In this document: positions 36,321-44,077 of the stretch, piece after piece
Layout: each line of letters starts with the position of its first letter
Position numbering within the stretch: position 1 is the stretch's first letter
Assembly: GCA_964372115.1 (NCBI GenBank)
Contig: CAYJPN010000004.1
Location: 1 to 64,000 of the forward strand
Source of the DNA: CG2-30-36-16 sp964372115
Lineage (GTDB): Bacteria > Bacteroidota > Ignavibacteria > Ignavibacteriales > Ignavibacteriaceae
DNA: 64,000 bases
Reading direction: 5' to 3'
Notes under the pieces: model-generated
Databases searched by the model: none
What the model was told of the DNA's origin: nothing
Seen by the model: the letters and a program-made list of their open reading frames with translations, nothing else
Made by a program: the position numbers and the translations under genes

Positions 36321-36340
36321 CCCCGACATAAATGTCGGGG
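36321..36340. repeat. Perfect palindrome CCCCGACAT-AA-ATGTCGGGG
   Basis: Nine-base arms around two bases form a perfect inverted repeat within AT-rich DNA. It is strand-symmetric, with no flanking T-run that would favour termination. Confidence 0.75.
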
Positions 36341-36378
36341 CAATGAATAATCTAATACTGCGTAATATGACTTTTTAT

Positions 36379-36694
36379 TTATTTGTCATATTGATTTTTA
36401 TAATCTATCTAAAGTGATGCTGGTTTGCAGAAGAAATAAAGACCTTATTTGAATATGTTAACCTTAGTAACAAACAAAAAATCTAAAGCCGTAAAAACCT
36501 TATTACCTTCTTATTTTGTATAAACAGTTAAAGCGAATGTGATTATGTAATAAGGTTAATTACGCAAAGCCAGGCATCTGTTATGAAGGTTTAACAGGCA
36601 AATAGGGTTTTTCCCCCGATATAATACTTCCCTGTAGGTATAGACTTCAAGTTCATAAAATAACTGAAGCTCTGTCGTACTAATTGGCAGAAGT
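36379..36694. repeat. 316-bp direct repeat, copy A'
   Basis: This is the second copy of 35281-35596. It ends four bases before the duplicated tRNA 3' end, an adjacency not found at copy A, where the 42-bp array follows instead. Confidence 0.95.
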
Positions 36695-36697
36695 CGG

Positions 36698-36810
36698 GAT
36701 TCCGGCAGGTGGCTCTTTACGTTTTTGATACACATAAAAAAACCTTCCTAAAAAGCCGCAATAAAAAAACTAAATTTCCAAACTTAAAGTTTATTTAGCT
36801 TTTTCTTTAA
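36698..36810 (+). repeat. Diverged copy of the tRNA-Thr 3' end and its downstream flank
   Basis: The first 24 bases are identical to 35081 onward (GATTCCGGCAGGTGGCTC then TTTACG), covering the last 17 bases of tRNA-Thr. Similarity continues imperfectly for about 90 more bases. Because it extends past the tRNA, duplication of the locus explains it better than a minimal attachment core; integration at the tRNA remains possible. Confidence 0.85.
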
Positions 36811-36860
36811 CTATTTTTCTTTCCCTTTAACCACTTGCTTATTGCTCTTAAACTTCTATT

Positions 36861-39800
36861 TTATTGCTGATTAAATAAAGACGTTATTAAATTAACAAGC
36901 TCTTTTTTATCAAATGGCTTAGAAATATAATGCGTACATCCTCCTTTTAAGAATTCTGTTTTATCTTCTTCCTTTGCATAAGCGGTTACTGCTATTATCG
37001 GCGTGCTAGCATACTCCGGCATTTTTAATATCTCTCTCACTACTTCCATCCCATTAATCCCACCGGGAAAACCGATATCCATTAAAATTAAATCAAATTT
37101 CTTTTCGGCGACTAACTGTAATGCAGTCTCTCCGTCTTCTGCCGTTTCGACAATACATGTGTTCTTTAAATATAATTTTACTACATTCCTATTAGAATAA
37201 TCATCTTCTACATAAAGAGCTAAAGGTAAAGATTTCTTATCGGCATTTTCTTTTATAAGTGGAGCCGCTTCAAATTGCTTTGTTTGTATAACCTTTTCAT
37301 CCGAAGGTATAACTTTTACCGAAGGGAATTTAACCGTAAAAGTAGAGCCTACCCCCAATTCACTTTCAACCGATATATTTCCTTTCATTAATTCAACCGC
37401 TCGTTTAGAAATTGTTAATCCGAGACCTGCACCTTCATGGCTGCGGCTTAACCCTTCACTTGCCTGCCGGAATTCGTCCCAGATAATATCAATTTTATCC
37501 TGAGCTATTCCAATCCCAGAATCTTTTACTTTTATATAAAGCCAATCTTTTTCTTCGCTTACTTCTTTACCAACCTCTACAATTATTTTCCCTTGCCTGG
37601 TAAACTTTAGTGAGTTATCAAGAAGATTGTAAAGAATCCGGCGGAAAAGCTGTTCCTCTAAATAAGCATAAATATTTTTTTCTTTTATTATGGTTTCTAA
37701 TAGAAGATTCTTTTTTTCAGCTTCTTTAATAAATGAATTGATACAATTTATTGTAAGAGGCACCACAGCGATATTTCGGGAAGTTAATTCAACTTTATTA
37801 GTTTCCACTTCTGATAAATCAAGAATAAAGTTTAACGTTTCGCTTAATCTCTTCCCGGAGGTAAAAATGCCTTGCGCCATTTCATTTTGATCCGGATCGG
37901 TAAGCTCCGAAATTAGTATATCTGCAAAACCCAAAATACCATTAAGCGGCGTTCTAAGTTCGTGGCTCATATTATGTATGAAGTTTGTTTTTAGGCGGTT
38001 CATTTCTTCCGCTTTTTCTTTTGCTTCGAACAGTTCCGAAATCATCTTCATTTTTTCGGTAATATCTTCCTTCATCGCAACAAAATGAGTGATGTCTCCT
38101 TCTTTATTAACTAACGGTGAGATCGATTCTGATTCCCAATAGATCTCTCCGTTTTTCTTTTTATTAATTATTTCACCTTTCCAAACTTTACCGGATAAAA
38201 TGGTGTCCCAAAGTTCTTCATAAAATGATTTACTGTGTTTATCCGATTTTAAAATTCTTGGATTTTTACCTTTCACTTCTTCCTTTGTATATCCGGTTAG
38301 TTCGTAAAACTTTTCATTTACATATTCTATTTCTCCTTCCATATTTGTTATAACTACCGAAACCGGACTTTGCTCAACAGCGAGTGAAAGCTTTTGGACT
38401 TTTTCTACAGAGCGTTTACTTTCACGAATATCTCTGGCTATTGTTGAATAATGGGTAATAATATTCTTTGAATTTTTGTGACATAAGATCACTTGCAGAA
38501 TAGGAATTTCTTCCCCGGTTGTTGATAAAAGTTTTGTCTCGCTGCTCCAAAATCCTTTTTTTGCTGCAGTTGGCAAACCTTCGCGCATAATTAGCTGAAC
38601 AATGTCATCCGGATGAAAATCACTAATTTTAAGTTTTGTAATATCTTCGGAGGTATTCATTTCTATTAGAAGTTTTCCGCCCTGATTTAGATAAAAAATG
38701 TTTCCATGCAAATCTGCCATACCAACCAAATCCGGTGTTGCCTCCAGGATATTTGCCATTCTGGAAATTTCTTCTTCGGCATCTTTGCGGTCGGTGATAT
38801 CCGCGAAGATCCCAAGCAGTAATGTCTTTTTCCCTTCTATCTCTAAAAATGAATTAGTAACTTGAGCCCAGATTATTTTCCCATTCCAAAGTTTTAATTC
38901 TTTTTCAATATAAGGCTCAACTTTTTTTGATGAATATAATTCTTGGTGCTTAAGAAGAATATGCTTTTCTTTTTCTTTGGTGTAATTTACTGAGAAAGGT
39001 TTTCCTTCCAGCCCTTCTTTCGTCTTTCCGAACATTTTGCAGAAAGCGTCATTCACCTTAACTACAATACCGTTTTCATCGGTAATACGCATACCACTTG
39101 CGGAATTTTCCCATACAGTGCGAAACTCTACCTCCGATCTTCTAAGCGCGTCTTCTGCCAGCTTGCGCTCGGTTATGTCGATACCGATGCCGATAAGAAA
39201 CGGATGGTTGTCTATCAACATTCGACGACCGGTCATCAGCAGCCATTGGAATGCCGGTCCACCACGCAGAAGAACCCGACCTTCTATCGTCTCATCCACT
39301 CCGTTTGCCAATACATTCACGATTTTCGATTGGATCAACTCGCGGTCGTCCGGATGAATGGTGTCCAATGCGTTGGTGCTGCCGACCAGATCATCCGGCT
39401 TGCCGACGATTTCATCGCGCTGATAAGCATTCCAGCGCACATATTTACCGGTTTCATTGAGCATGTAAAAAGTGCCGGGGATAGCATCGATAATGGCATT
39501 GGTAAGGGCTTGCTCTTGTTTCGAAACTTCTTCTGCACGTTTGCGTTCTGTAATATCCTGGTTCACACCATAAGTTTTCACAGTACGGTTCTGTGAATCT
39601 TTCAGAATGCGAATGTTAACATTGAAAAAGCCCATCTCACCGTCTGCATAAATTATGCGATGATCCAGCCGTGTATAATAGTTTGGATCGGTAGTTTCCA
39701 ACGCTTTCTTAGTTTCCACTCCCACAAGAGCCATATCATCCGGGTGAACGAATTTTTTTGCGTACTGCATAGATGACATTATATAACCTCCTTCGCGTTC

Positions 39801-41120
39801 AGCCGTTGTGTGCAGGACTGCATAGAATTGATCATTAAATTCAAATTTATCTTGTGCAACGTCGTACTCCCATGTGCCGAGATTGGCAATTTTCATGGCT
39901 TCCTTAAGCTTGGCTTCGCTCTCATGCAATTTTTCTTCTACAAGTTTGCGCTCGGTAATGTCTTCGCCCGAAAATAAAATGCCTGTAATTTTTGAATCTG
40001 AATCAAATAAAACTGTATTATGAAAAGCAATGATACGCTCAATACCTGATTTATTAAGAATAGGATTTTCGTAGTATTCAACCGGTTCAACTTTACCTTC
40101 CATCAATTGCTTAAAAACAGTATGAACCTCATTTTTCATGTTCTTAGGAATGCAAACTTCGAACCAATTAAAACCAATTAGCTCATCAGCATTTGAATAT
40201 CCAAGAATTTCGCAGCCTTTTTTGTTGATTTTTTCTATTTCGCCTTGCTTGTTCAATGTCGTAAACATTACACCTGCAATATCAAAGTGAAGTTGAGCAT
40301 TATCGCGTTCATTTTTTACTTCAGCCTCCATTTGTTTGCGCTCGGTGATATCCCGAATATTACATTGGATTACCTTGTGGGAGTTTACCGCATACACATT
40401 GCTTACAAACTCAACATCGATTTGTCTTCCATCGGATGTTTCAAGAAGTAAGTTTTCATAACGAACATACTTTTTCTGCAGCAGTTCTATAAATTTATCT
40501 TTATTAGCAACTATATTTTTGAAGAAGCCTATTTCCCATATTTCTTTTTCAAGAAATTCTTCTTTTTCGTAACCGAGCAACTCAATCAAAAATGGATTGA
40601 CGTCAACAATTTTTCCGGTTTCTAAGTTGAGAATTAGTATTCCATCTTTAGCCGATTCAAAAAGACGGCGATACTGCATTTCCGAAGCGGCTAACAATAT
40701 TTCTGCTTTCTGCCTGGATTCCTTTTCTTTCCCATCCTCAATTGCTCTCTTAATTGCGAATGGAAGTCTTTCAAGCCTATCCTTTAATATATAATCAACC
40801 GCGCCCAACTTTAATAGTTCGACAGCAATTTCGTCGCCGATTGTTCCTGAAACACAAATAAATGGAACCTCCGGACAAATTTTGTTATATAGCCGCAGCG
40901 CTCCGAACGCATCAAATCCCGGTAGTTTGAAATCAGATAAAATAACATCGTATTTACGTGTACTAAGAAAAGATTCAAATTCCTTTTCAGTGGCAGTTAT
41001 GTCCATATATAGATTGTAACCCGAATCTATAATGAGCTCACGGCAAACCTCTGCATCTTGAGGATTATCTTCAAGAAACAGAACTTTTAAAGGTGTGCCT
41101 ATTTTAATTTTATGATTCAT
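36861..41120 (-). CDS. Hybrid histidine kinase: receiver, seven PAS, HisKA, HATPase, receiver
   Basis: About 1419 residues, no membrane segment, so cytoplasmic. An N-terminal receiver (FLEDNPQDAE; acceptor in ILSDFKLPG) is followed by roughly seven PAS/PAC sensor modules. HisKA has H1053 in NMSHELRTPLNG; the HATPase has DSGIGI and GAGLGL; the C-terminal receiver has YVEDDYSNRN and LILMDIGFPG. The start at 41120 is chosen because AAGGAG lies nine bases upstream; ATGs at 41126 and 41150 also exist. It overlaps the preceding regulator gene by 11 bases. One PAS module (about 39150-39480) is far more GC-rich than the rest (see findings). The signals sensed are unknown. Confidence 0.93.
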   Translation of the reverse strand: MNHKIKIGTPLKVLFLEDNPQDAEVCRELIIDSGYNLYMDITATEKEFESFLSTRKYDVILSDFKLPGFDAFGALRLYNKICPEVPFICVSGTIGDEIAVELLKLGAVDYILKDRLERLPFAIKRAIEDGKEKESRQKAEILLAASEMQYRRLFESAKDGILILNLETGKIVDVNPFLIELLGYEKEEFLEKEIWEIGFFKNIVANKDKFIELLQKKYVRYENLLLETSDGRQIDVEFVSNVYAVNSHKVIQCNIRDITERKQMEAEVKNERDNAQLHFDIAGVMFTTLNKQGEIEKINKKGCEILGYSNADELIGFNWFEVCIPKNMKNEVHTVFKQLMEGKVEPVEYYENPILNKSGIERIIAFHNTVLFDSDSKITGILFSGEDITERKLVEEKLHESEAKLKEAMKIANLGTWEYDVAQDKFEFNDQFYAVLHTTAEREGGYIMSSMQYAKKFVHPDDMALVGVETKKALETTDPNYYTRLDHRIIYADGEMGFFNVNIRILKDSQNRTVKTYGVNQDITERKRAEEVSKQEQALTNAIIDAIPGTFYMLNETGKYVRWNAYQRDEIVGKPDDLVGSTNALDTIHPDDRELIQSKIVNVLANGVDETIEGRVLLRGGPAFQWLLMTGRRMLIDNHPFLIGIGIDITERKLAEDALRRSEVEFRTVWENSASGMRITDENGIVVKVNDAFCKMFGKTKEGLEGKPFSVNYTKEKEKHILLKHQELYSSKKVEPYIEKELKLWNGKIIWAQVTNSFLEIEGKKTLLLGIFADITDRKDAEEEISRMANILEATPDLVGMADLHGNIFYLNQGGKLLIEMNTSEDITKLKISDFHPDDIVQLIMREGLPTAAKKGFWSSETKLLSTTGEEIPILQVILCHKNSKNIITHYSTIARDIRESKRSVEKVQKLSLAVEQSPVSVVITNMEGEIEYVNEKFYELTGYTKEEVKGKNPRILKSDKHSKSFYEELWDTILSGKVWKGEIINKKKNGEIYWESESISPLVNKEGDITHFVAMKEDITEKMKMISELFEAKEKAEEMNRLKTNFIHNMSHELRTPLNGILGFADILISELTDPDQNEMAQGIFTSGKRLSETLNFILDLSEVETNKVELTSRNIAVVPLTINCINSFIKEAEKKNLLLETIIKEKNIYAYLEEQLFRRILYNLLDNSLKFTRQGKIIVEVGKEVSEEKDWLYIKVKDSGIGIAQDKIDIIWDEFRQASEGLSRSHEGAGLGLTISKRAVELMKGNISVESELGVGSTFTVKFPSVKVIPSDEKVIQTKQFEAAPLIKENADKKSLPLALYVEDDYSNRNVVKLYLKNTCIVETAEDGETALQLVAEKKFDLILMDIGFPGGINGMEVVREILKMPEYASTPIIAVTAYAKEEDKTEFLKGGCTHYISKPFDKKELVNLITSLFNQQ

Positions 41121-41568
41121 TTCCATACTCTCCTTCAGGCGGCAGTTCATTAATTACCGCCCAGAAGCTCCCAATTTGTTTTACTGTTGTTAAGAAATCT
41201 TGAAAATTAACCGGTTTAACAACGTATGCATTAACGCCTAAGTTATAGCTTACGATCAAATCTCTTTCTTCTTTGGACGAGGTGAGAATAACGACTGGAA
41301 TCATTTTGAATTTTGGATCGCTTCGTAAAATGCGCAGCAATTCTATACCATCCATGCGGGGCATTTTAATATCGAGTAGTAAGAATGCCGGGTTTCCTAT
41401 TTTCCTCTCCTTAAATTTACCTTCGCGCCGTAAATATTCAAGCGCTTCAACACCGTCTTTAACTACGGTTATATGATTGGCAAGATTGCTCTCGGACATA
41501 GCCTCCAGAGTTAATTCAACATCTTTAGGATTATCCTCCGCTAATAGAATTGTCTTCAAACCTTTCAT
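41110..41568 (-). CDS. CheY/Rcp1-type single-domain response regulator
   Basis: A 152-residue stand-alone receiver. It has the acidic pair in LLAEDNPKD, acceptor Asp in FLLLDIKMPRMDG, the conserved Thr/Ser in VVILTSSKEE and Lys in AYVVKPVN. The insert with LRREGKFKERKIGNP is typical of Rcp1-like regulators that pair with phytochrome-type kinases. It has no output domain, so it relays phosphate, most likely between the kinase encoded just before it and the hybrid kinase just after. It overlaps the upstream kinase stop as ATGA (four bases) and the downstream kinase start by 11 bases, which indicates translational coupling. Confidence 0.95.
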   Translation of the reverse strand: MKGLKTILLAEDNPKDVELTLEAMSESNLANHITVVKDGVEALEYLRREGKFKERKIGNPAFLLLDIKMPRMDGIELLRILRSDPKFKMIPVVILTSSKEERDLIVSYNLGVNAYVVKPVNFQDFLTTVKQIGSFWAVINELPPEGEYGNES

Positions 41569-42776
41569 AACTTTTCCTCTTTGTATTTTGGTACAGTGAA
41601 ATAAAATGCAGCCCCTTTATCTACTTCGGCTTCCGCCCAGGTATGCCCTTGATGTTTAGAAATTATTTGACGGACATTAGCAAGCCCGATTCCGGTTCCT
41701 TCAAATTCTTCTATGGAATGTAGCCGTTGAAAAACACCAAACAATTTTTTTGAATACTTCATATCGAATCCAACTCCATTATCTCGAACGAAAAAAACAA
41801 ATTCTTCGTTATTTTCATATGTGTTTATTTCTATGCGGGCTTTATTCTGCTTAAGGGTGAACTTTACTGCGTTACTTAATAAATTAATCCAAACCAAACG
41901 AAGCAGGGCATAGTCTCCTAACACATTCGGCAAATTTGCAGTCACCCATTCAATGTCACGTCCGGCGTTAGCCTGTTTAATATGTTGAAGCGCTTCTTGC
42001 AAAACCTGGTTCATATCAACATCAGTTTTCTTCATCTCTTTGCGTCCGACTCTGGAAAACTGCAACAAGTCATCTATGAGTGAACCCATTTGGAGTGTTG
42101 ACTCGGAAATACTACTAAGATAATGTTTACCCTTTTCCGGCAGTGAGTCGTGGAAACGGCTTTTCAGCAGATCAACATAGCCGCTTATATGCCTCAAAGG
42201 GGCTCGTAAATCGTGTGAGACTGAATAAGAGAAAGTTTCCAATTCTTTGTTGGCAGTTTCTAATTGTTCTGTCCGCTTAATTACACGTTGTTCAAGTTCT
42301 TTGTTTAATTTTTTGATTTTTATTTCAGAACGTTTTCTATCTGTTATATCCTCAATGGCGAGAAGAATTATCTTCTCTTTTCCAAAGGCTCTTTCTATTT
42401 GCCGGGCATTCAAAATCATAATACGTTTACCGATTGTAGAAAAGTTGTGTTCAACTTCATAGTTGTCGAATGTCGTTTTTTCAGGAAGGATTTTCTCAAG
42501 TAGTTCTCTAAGTTTAGGAATATTCCATTGCTGATTGCCAAGATCATAAATAAGCGTTCCGATCGTCTCGTTTGATGTCACCTTAAAAAAATTATAGAAT
42601 GAACGGCTTGCCTTAACCACTCTCAACTCTCTATCTAATACAAGTAAAGATTCGCGCACTGTGTTAATGATGTTTTCGGCAAATTCATTTACTTCATCCG
42701 CCGGGTTCAATTTTATTTTTGAACGCGAAGGCTTTTTAACAGGTTCAATATTTTCTTTTTTTTCTCTCTTCTCCAT
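41565..42776 (-). CDS. PAS histidine kinase (phytochrome-kinase type)
   Basis: A 403-residue soluble kinase. A basic N-terminus is followed by one PAS domain (about residues 35-150), a coiled-coil linker (KKLNKELEQRVIKRTEQLE), HisKA with H188 in SVSHDLRAPLRH, and a HATPase with DNGVGFD and GTGIGL. The SHDLRAPLRH form is that of kinases partnered by Rcp1-like regulators, and such a regulator overlaps it by four bases. Its PAS is almost identical in sequence to two PAS copies in the kinase gene at 44078. The C-terminus lacks a receiver. It is likely the phosphate donor for the adjacent regulator. Confidence 0.94.
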   Translation of the reverse strand: MEKREKKENIEPVKKPSRSKIKLNPADEVNEFAENIINTVRESLLVLDRELRVVKASRSFYNFFKVTSNETIGTLIYDLGNQQWNIPKLRELLEKILPEKTTFDNYEVEHNFSTIGKRIMILNARQIERAFGKEKIILLAIEDITDRKRSEIKIKKLNKELEQRVIKRTEQLETANKELETFSYSVSHDLRAPLRHISGYVDLLKSRFHDSLPEKGKHYLSSISESTLQMGSLIDDLLQFSRVGRKEMKKTDVDMNQVLQEALQHIKQANAGRDIEWVTANLPNVLGDYALLRLVWINLLSNAVKFTLKQNKARIEINTYENNEEFVFFVRDNGVGFDMKYSKKLFGVFQRLHSIEEFEGTGIGLANVRQIISKHQGHTWAEAEVDKGAAFYFTVPKYKEEKL

Positions 42777-42808
42777 AACCCAAACCTTTTAATAAATTAT
42801 TTCTCTTT

Positions 42809-44056
42809 TCATGACACTGCTCCCATGCATGCTATTGCTTCATTGATGTTAATCTTTTTTACGGGCAAAAGTAAACTAAATTTAGTACCGACTCCTTTTG
42901 TAGATTCTACGTTAATATCTATTTTATTCAAATCGCAATATTTTTTTACGAGAGAAAGACCTAAACCGTTTCCATCATATCTTCTTGTGTAACCCGTCTC
43001 CTCCTGCACAAACTGCATGTATATTATTTTCATAAAATCATCGGATATACCAATGCCCGTATCTTCTATGACAACATTTATTCCCAATTCATTTTTTGAA
43101 ACAGTAACCGAAATGTTACCTTCCTTTGTATACTTAGTAGAGTTGTCGATTAAGTTTGCAAATATTTGATATATGCTATATTGATCACCAAATATCTTAG
43201 CTTCCGATAGAGTAGAGAAGAAATTATAATTTAACTTCTTATCTTTTATTACTTTTTTGTTTTCATTTTGAATTATTTCCATAACCTCTTTTAACAAATC
43301 GAATTCGCTAAAAGTCGGTTCGTATGAGCCAACATGCATTTCGGATGCATTCATAATCAAATCAACAGTTCTGACCAGTCTATTACCGGCAGAATCAATT
43401 CCGTCAAAATATTCTAATAAATCCGGTGTTATTTTTTCCACCATTTCATCCTTTAATAATTTTGTAAAACACAAGACAGCATTCATTGGAGATCTTATTT
43501 CGTGCGACATTTGTGAGAGGAATTCTGACTTCAGTTTGTCCGATTGCTCTGCTTTTTCTTTGGCAGCGGTCAGTTCCATGTTTGTTTTTTCAAGTTCTAT
43601 TGTTCGTTCTTTCACTTTATCTTCTAATATCATATTCTGATTTTCCAATTGTTGATGAAAATAGCGTGCATTAAGAAGGTTTTTAATTCGAAGATCAACC
43701 TCGATCAAATCGAAAGGTTTAGTTAGAAAATCCGAAGCGCCCACGGTAAGCGCTTTTTGTTTAGATTCAATTGAAATATCGGCTGTTAGTACAAGTATTG
43801 GCATGAATGTTCCGGATGGTATAACAACTTTCAATTGCCTCATCACTTCAAAGCCGTTTAAGTGAGGCATATTAAGATCAAGTAAAATCAAATCCGGCTT
43901 ATATTCTTCAAACAAGTCGATCACTTTTCGTGAATCTGTAGTTGTTGTATAGTTTGTAAAACCCTTTGCATCAAGCAAACATGTAAGAACATCAATGTTG
44001 GCTTGTTGATCGTCTACAATGAGAATTTTTGCTTTTACTATTTTATAATCTGTCAT
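42809..44056 (-). CDS. Hybrid kinase: receiver, HisKA, HATPase
   Basis: A 415-residue soluble protein. The N-terminal receiver (ILIVDDQQANIDVL; acceptor in LILLDLNMPHLNG; Lys in FLTKPFD) is followed by a coiled coil, HisKA with H185 in QMSHEIRSPMNA and a HATPase with EDTGIGIS and GNGLGL. With no sensor domain, it must be controlled through phosphorylation of its own receiver, acting as a middle step in a relay. It lies 32 bases after its downstream neighbour and 21 bases from the next kinase gene, in one direction, so one operon is likely. No output domain. Confidence 0.93.
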   Translation of the reverse strand: MTDYKIVKAKILIVDDQQANIDVLTCLLDAKGFTNYTTTTDSRKVIDLFEEYKPDLILLDLNMPHLNGFEVMRQLKVVIPSGTFMPILVLTADISIESKQKALTVGASDFLTKPFDLIEVDLRIKNLLNARYFHQQLENQNMILEDKVKERTIELEKTNMELTAAKEKAEQSDKLKSEFLSQMSHEIRSPMNAVLCFTKLLKDEMVEKITPDLLEYFDGIDSAGNRLVRTVDLIMNASEMHVGSYEPTFSEFDLLKEVMEIIQNENKKVIKDKKLNYNFFSTLSEAKIFGDQYSIYQIFANLIDNSTKYTKEGNISVTVSKNELGINVVIEDTGIGISDDFMKIIYMQFVQEETGYTRRYDGNGLGLSLVKKYCDLNKIDINVESTKGVGTKFSLLLPVKKININEAIACMGAVS

Positions 44057-44077
44057 GGCACATTTCCAATTAAATTA

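Larger units (their letters stand above)
35098..36860. other. Repeat-filled region without genes
   Basis: This is 1.76 kb downstream of tRNA-Thr with no supported coding sequence. In order it holds a diverged direct-repeat segment (35098-35190), block A (35281-35596), a 42-bp tandem array (35612-35930), a GC-rich hairpin (36216-36238), two palindromes (36261-36299, 36321-36340), block A' (36379-36694) and the second tRNA 3'-end copy (36698-36810). It forms the border between housekeeping genes and the kinase block. Confidence 0.85.

Noticed and set aside
36379..36721. Simple phage attachment site (attR) at the second tRNA 3' end
   Set aside because: Similarity extends about 90 bases beyond the tRNA and no integrase gene is found, so duplication is at least as likely; kept only as a hypothesis in the findings.
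39037..39596. Several plus-strand open frames opposite the hybrid kinase
   Set aside because: They arise because this PAS module is GC-rich and so has few antisense stops; none has a ribosome site or recognisable product. The same applies to 48031-48327.
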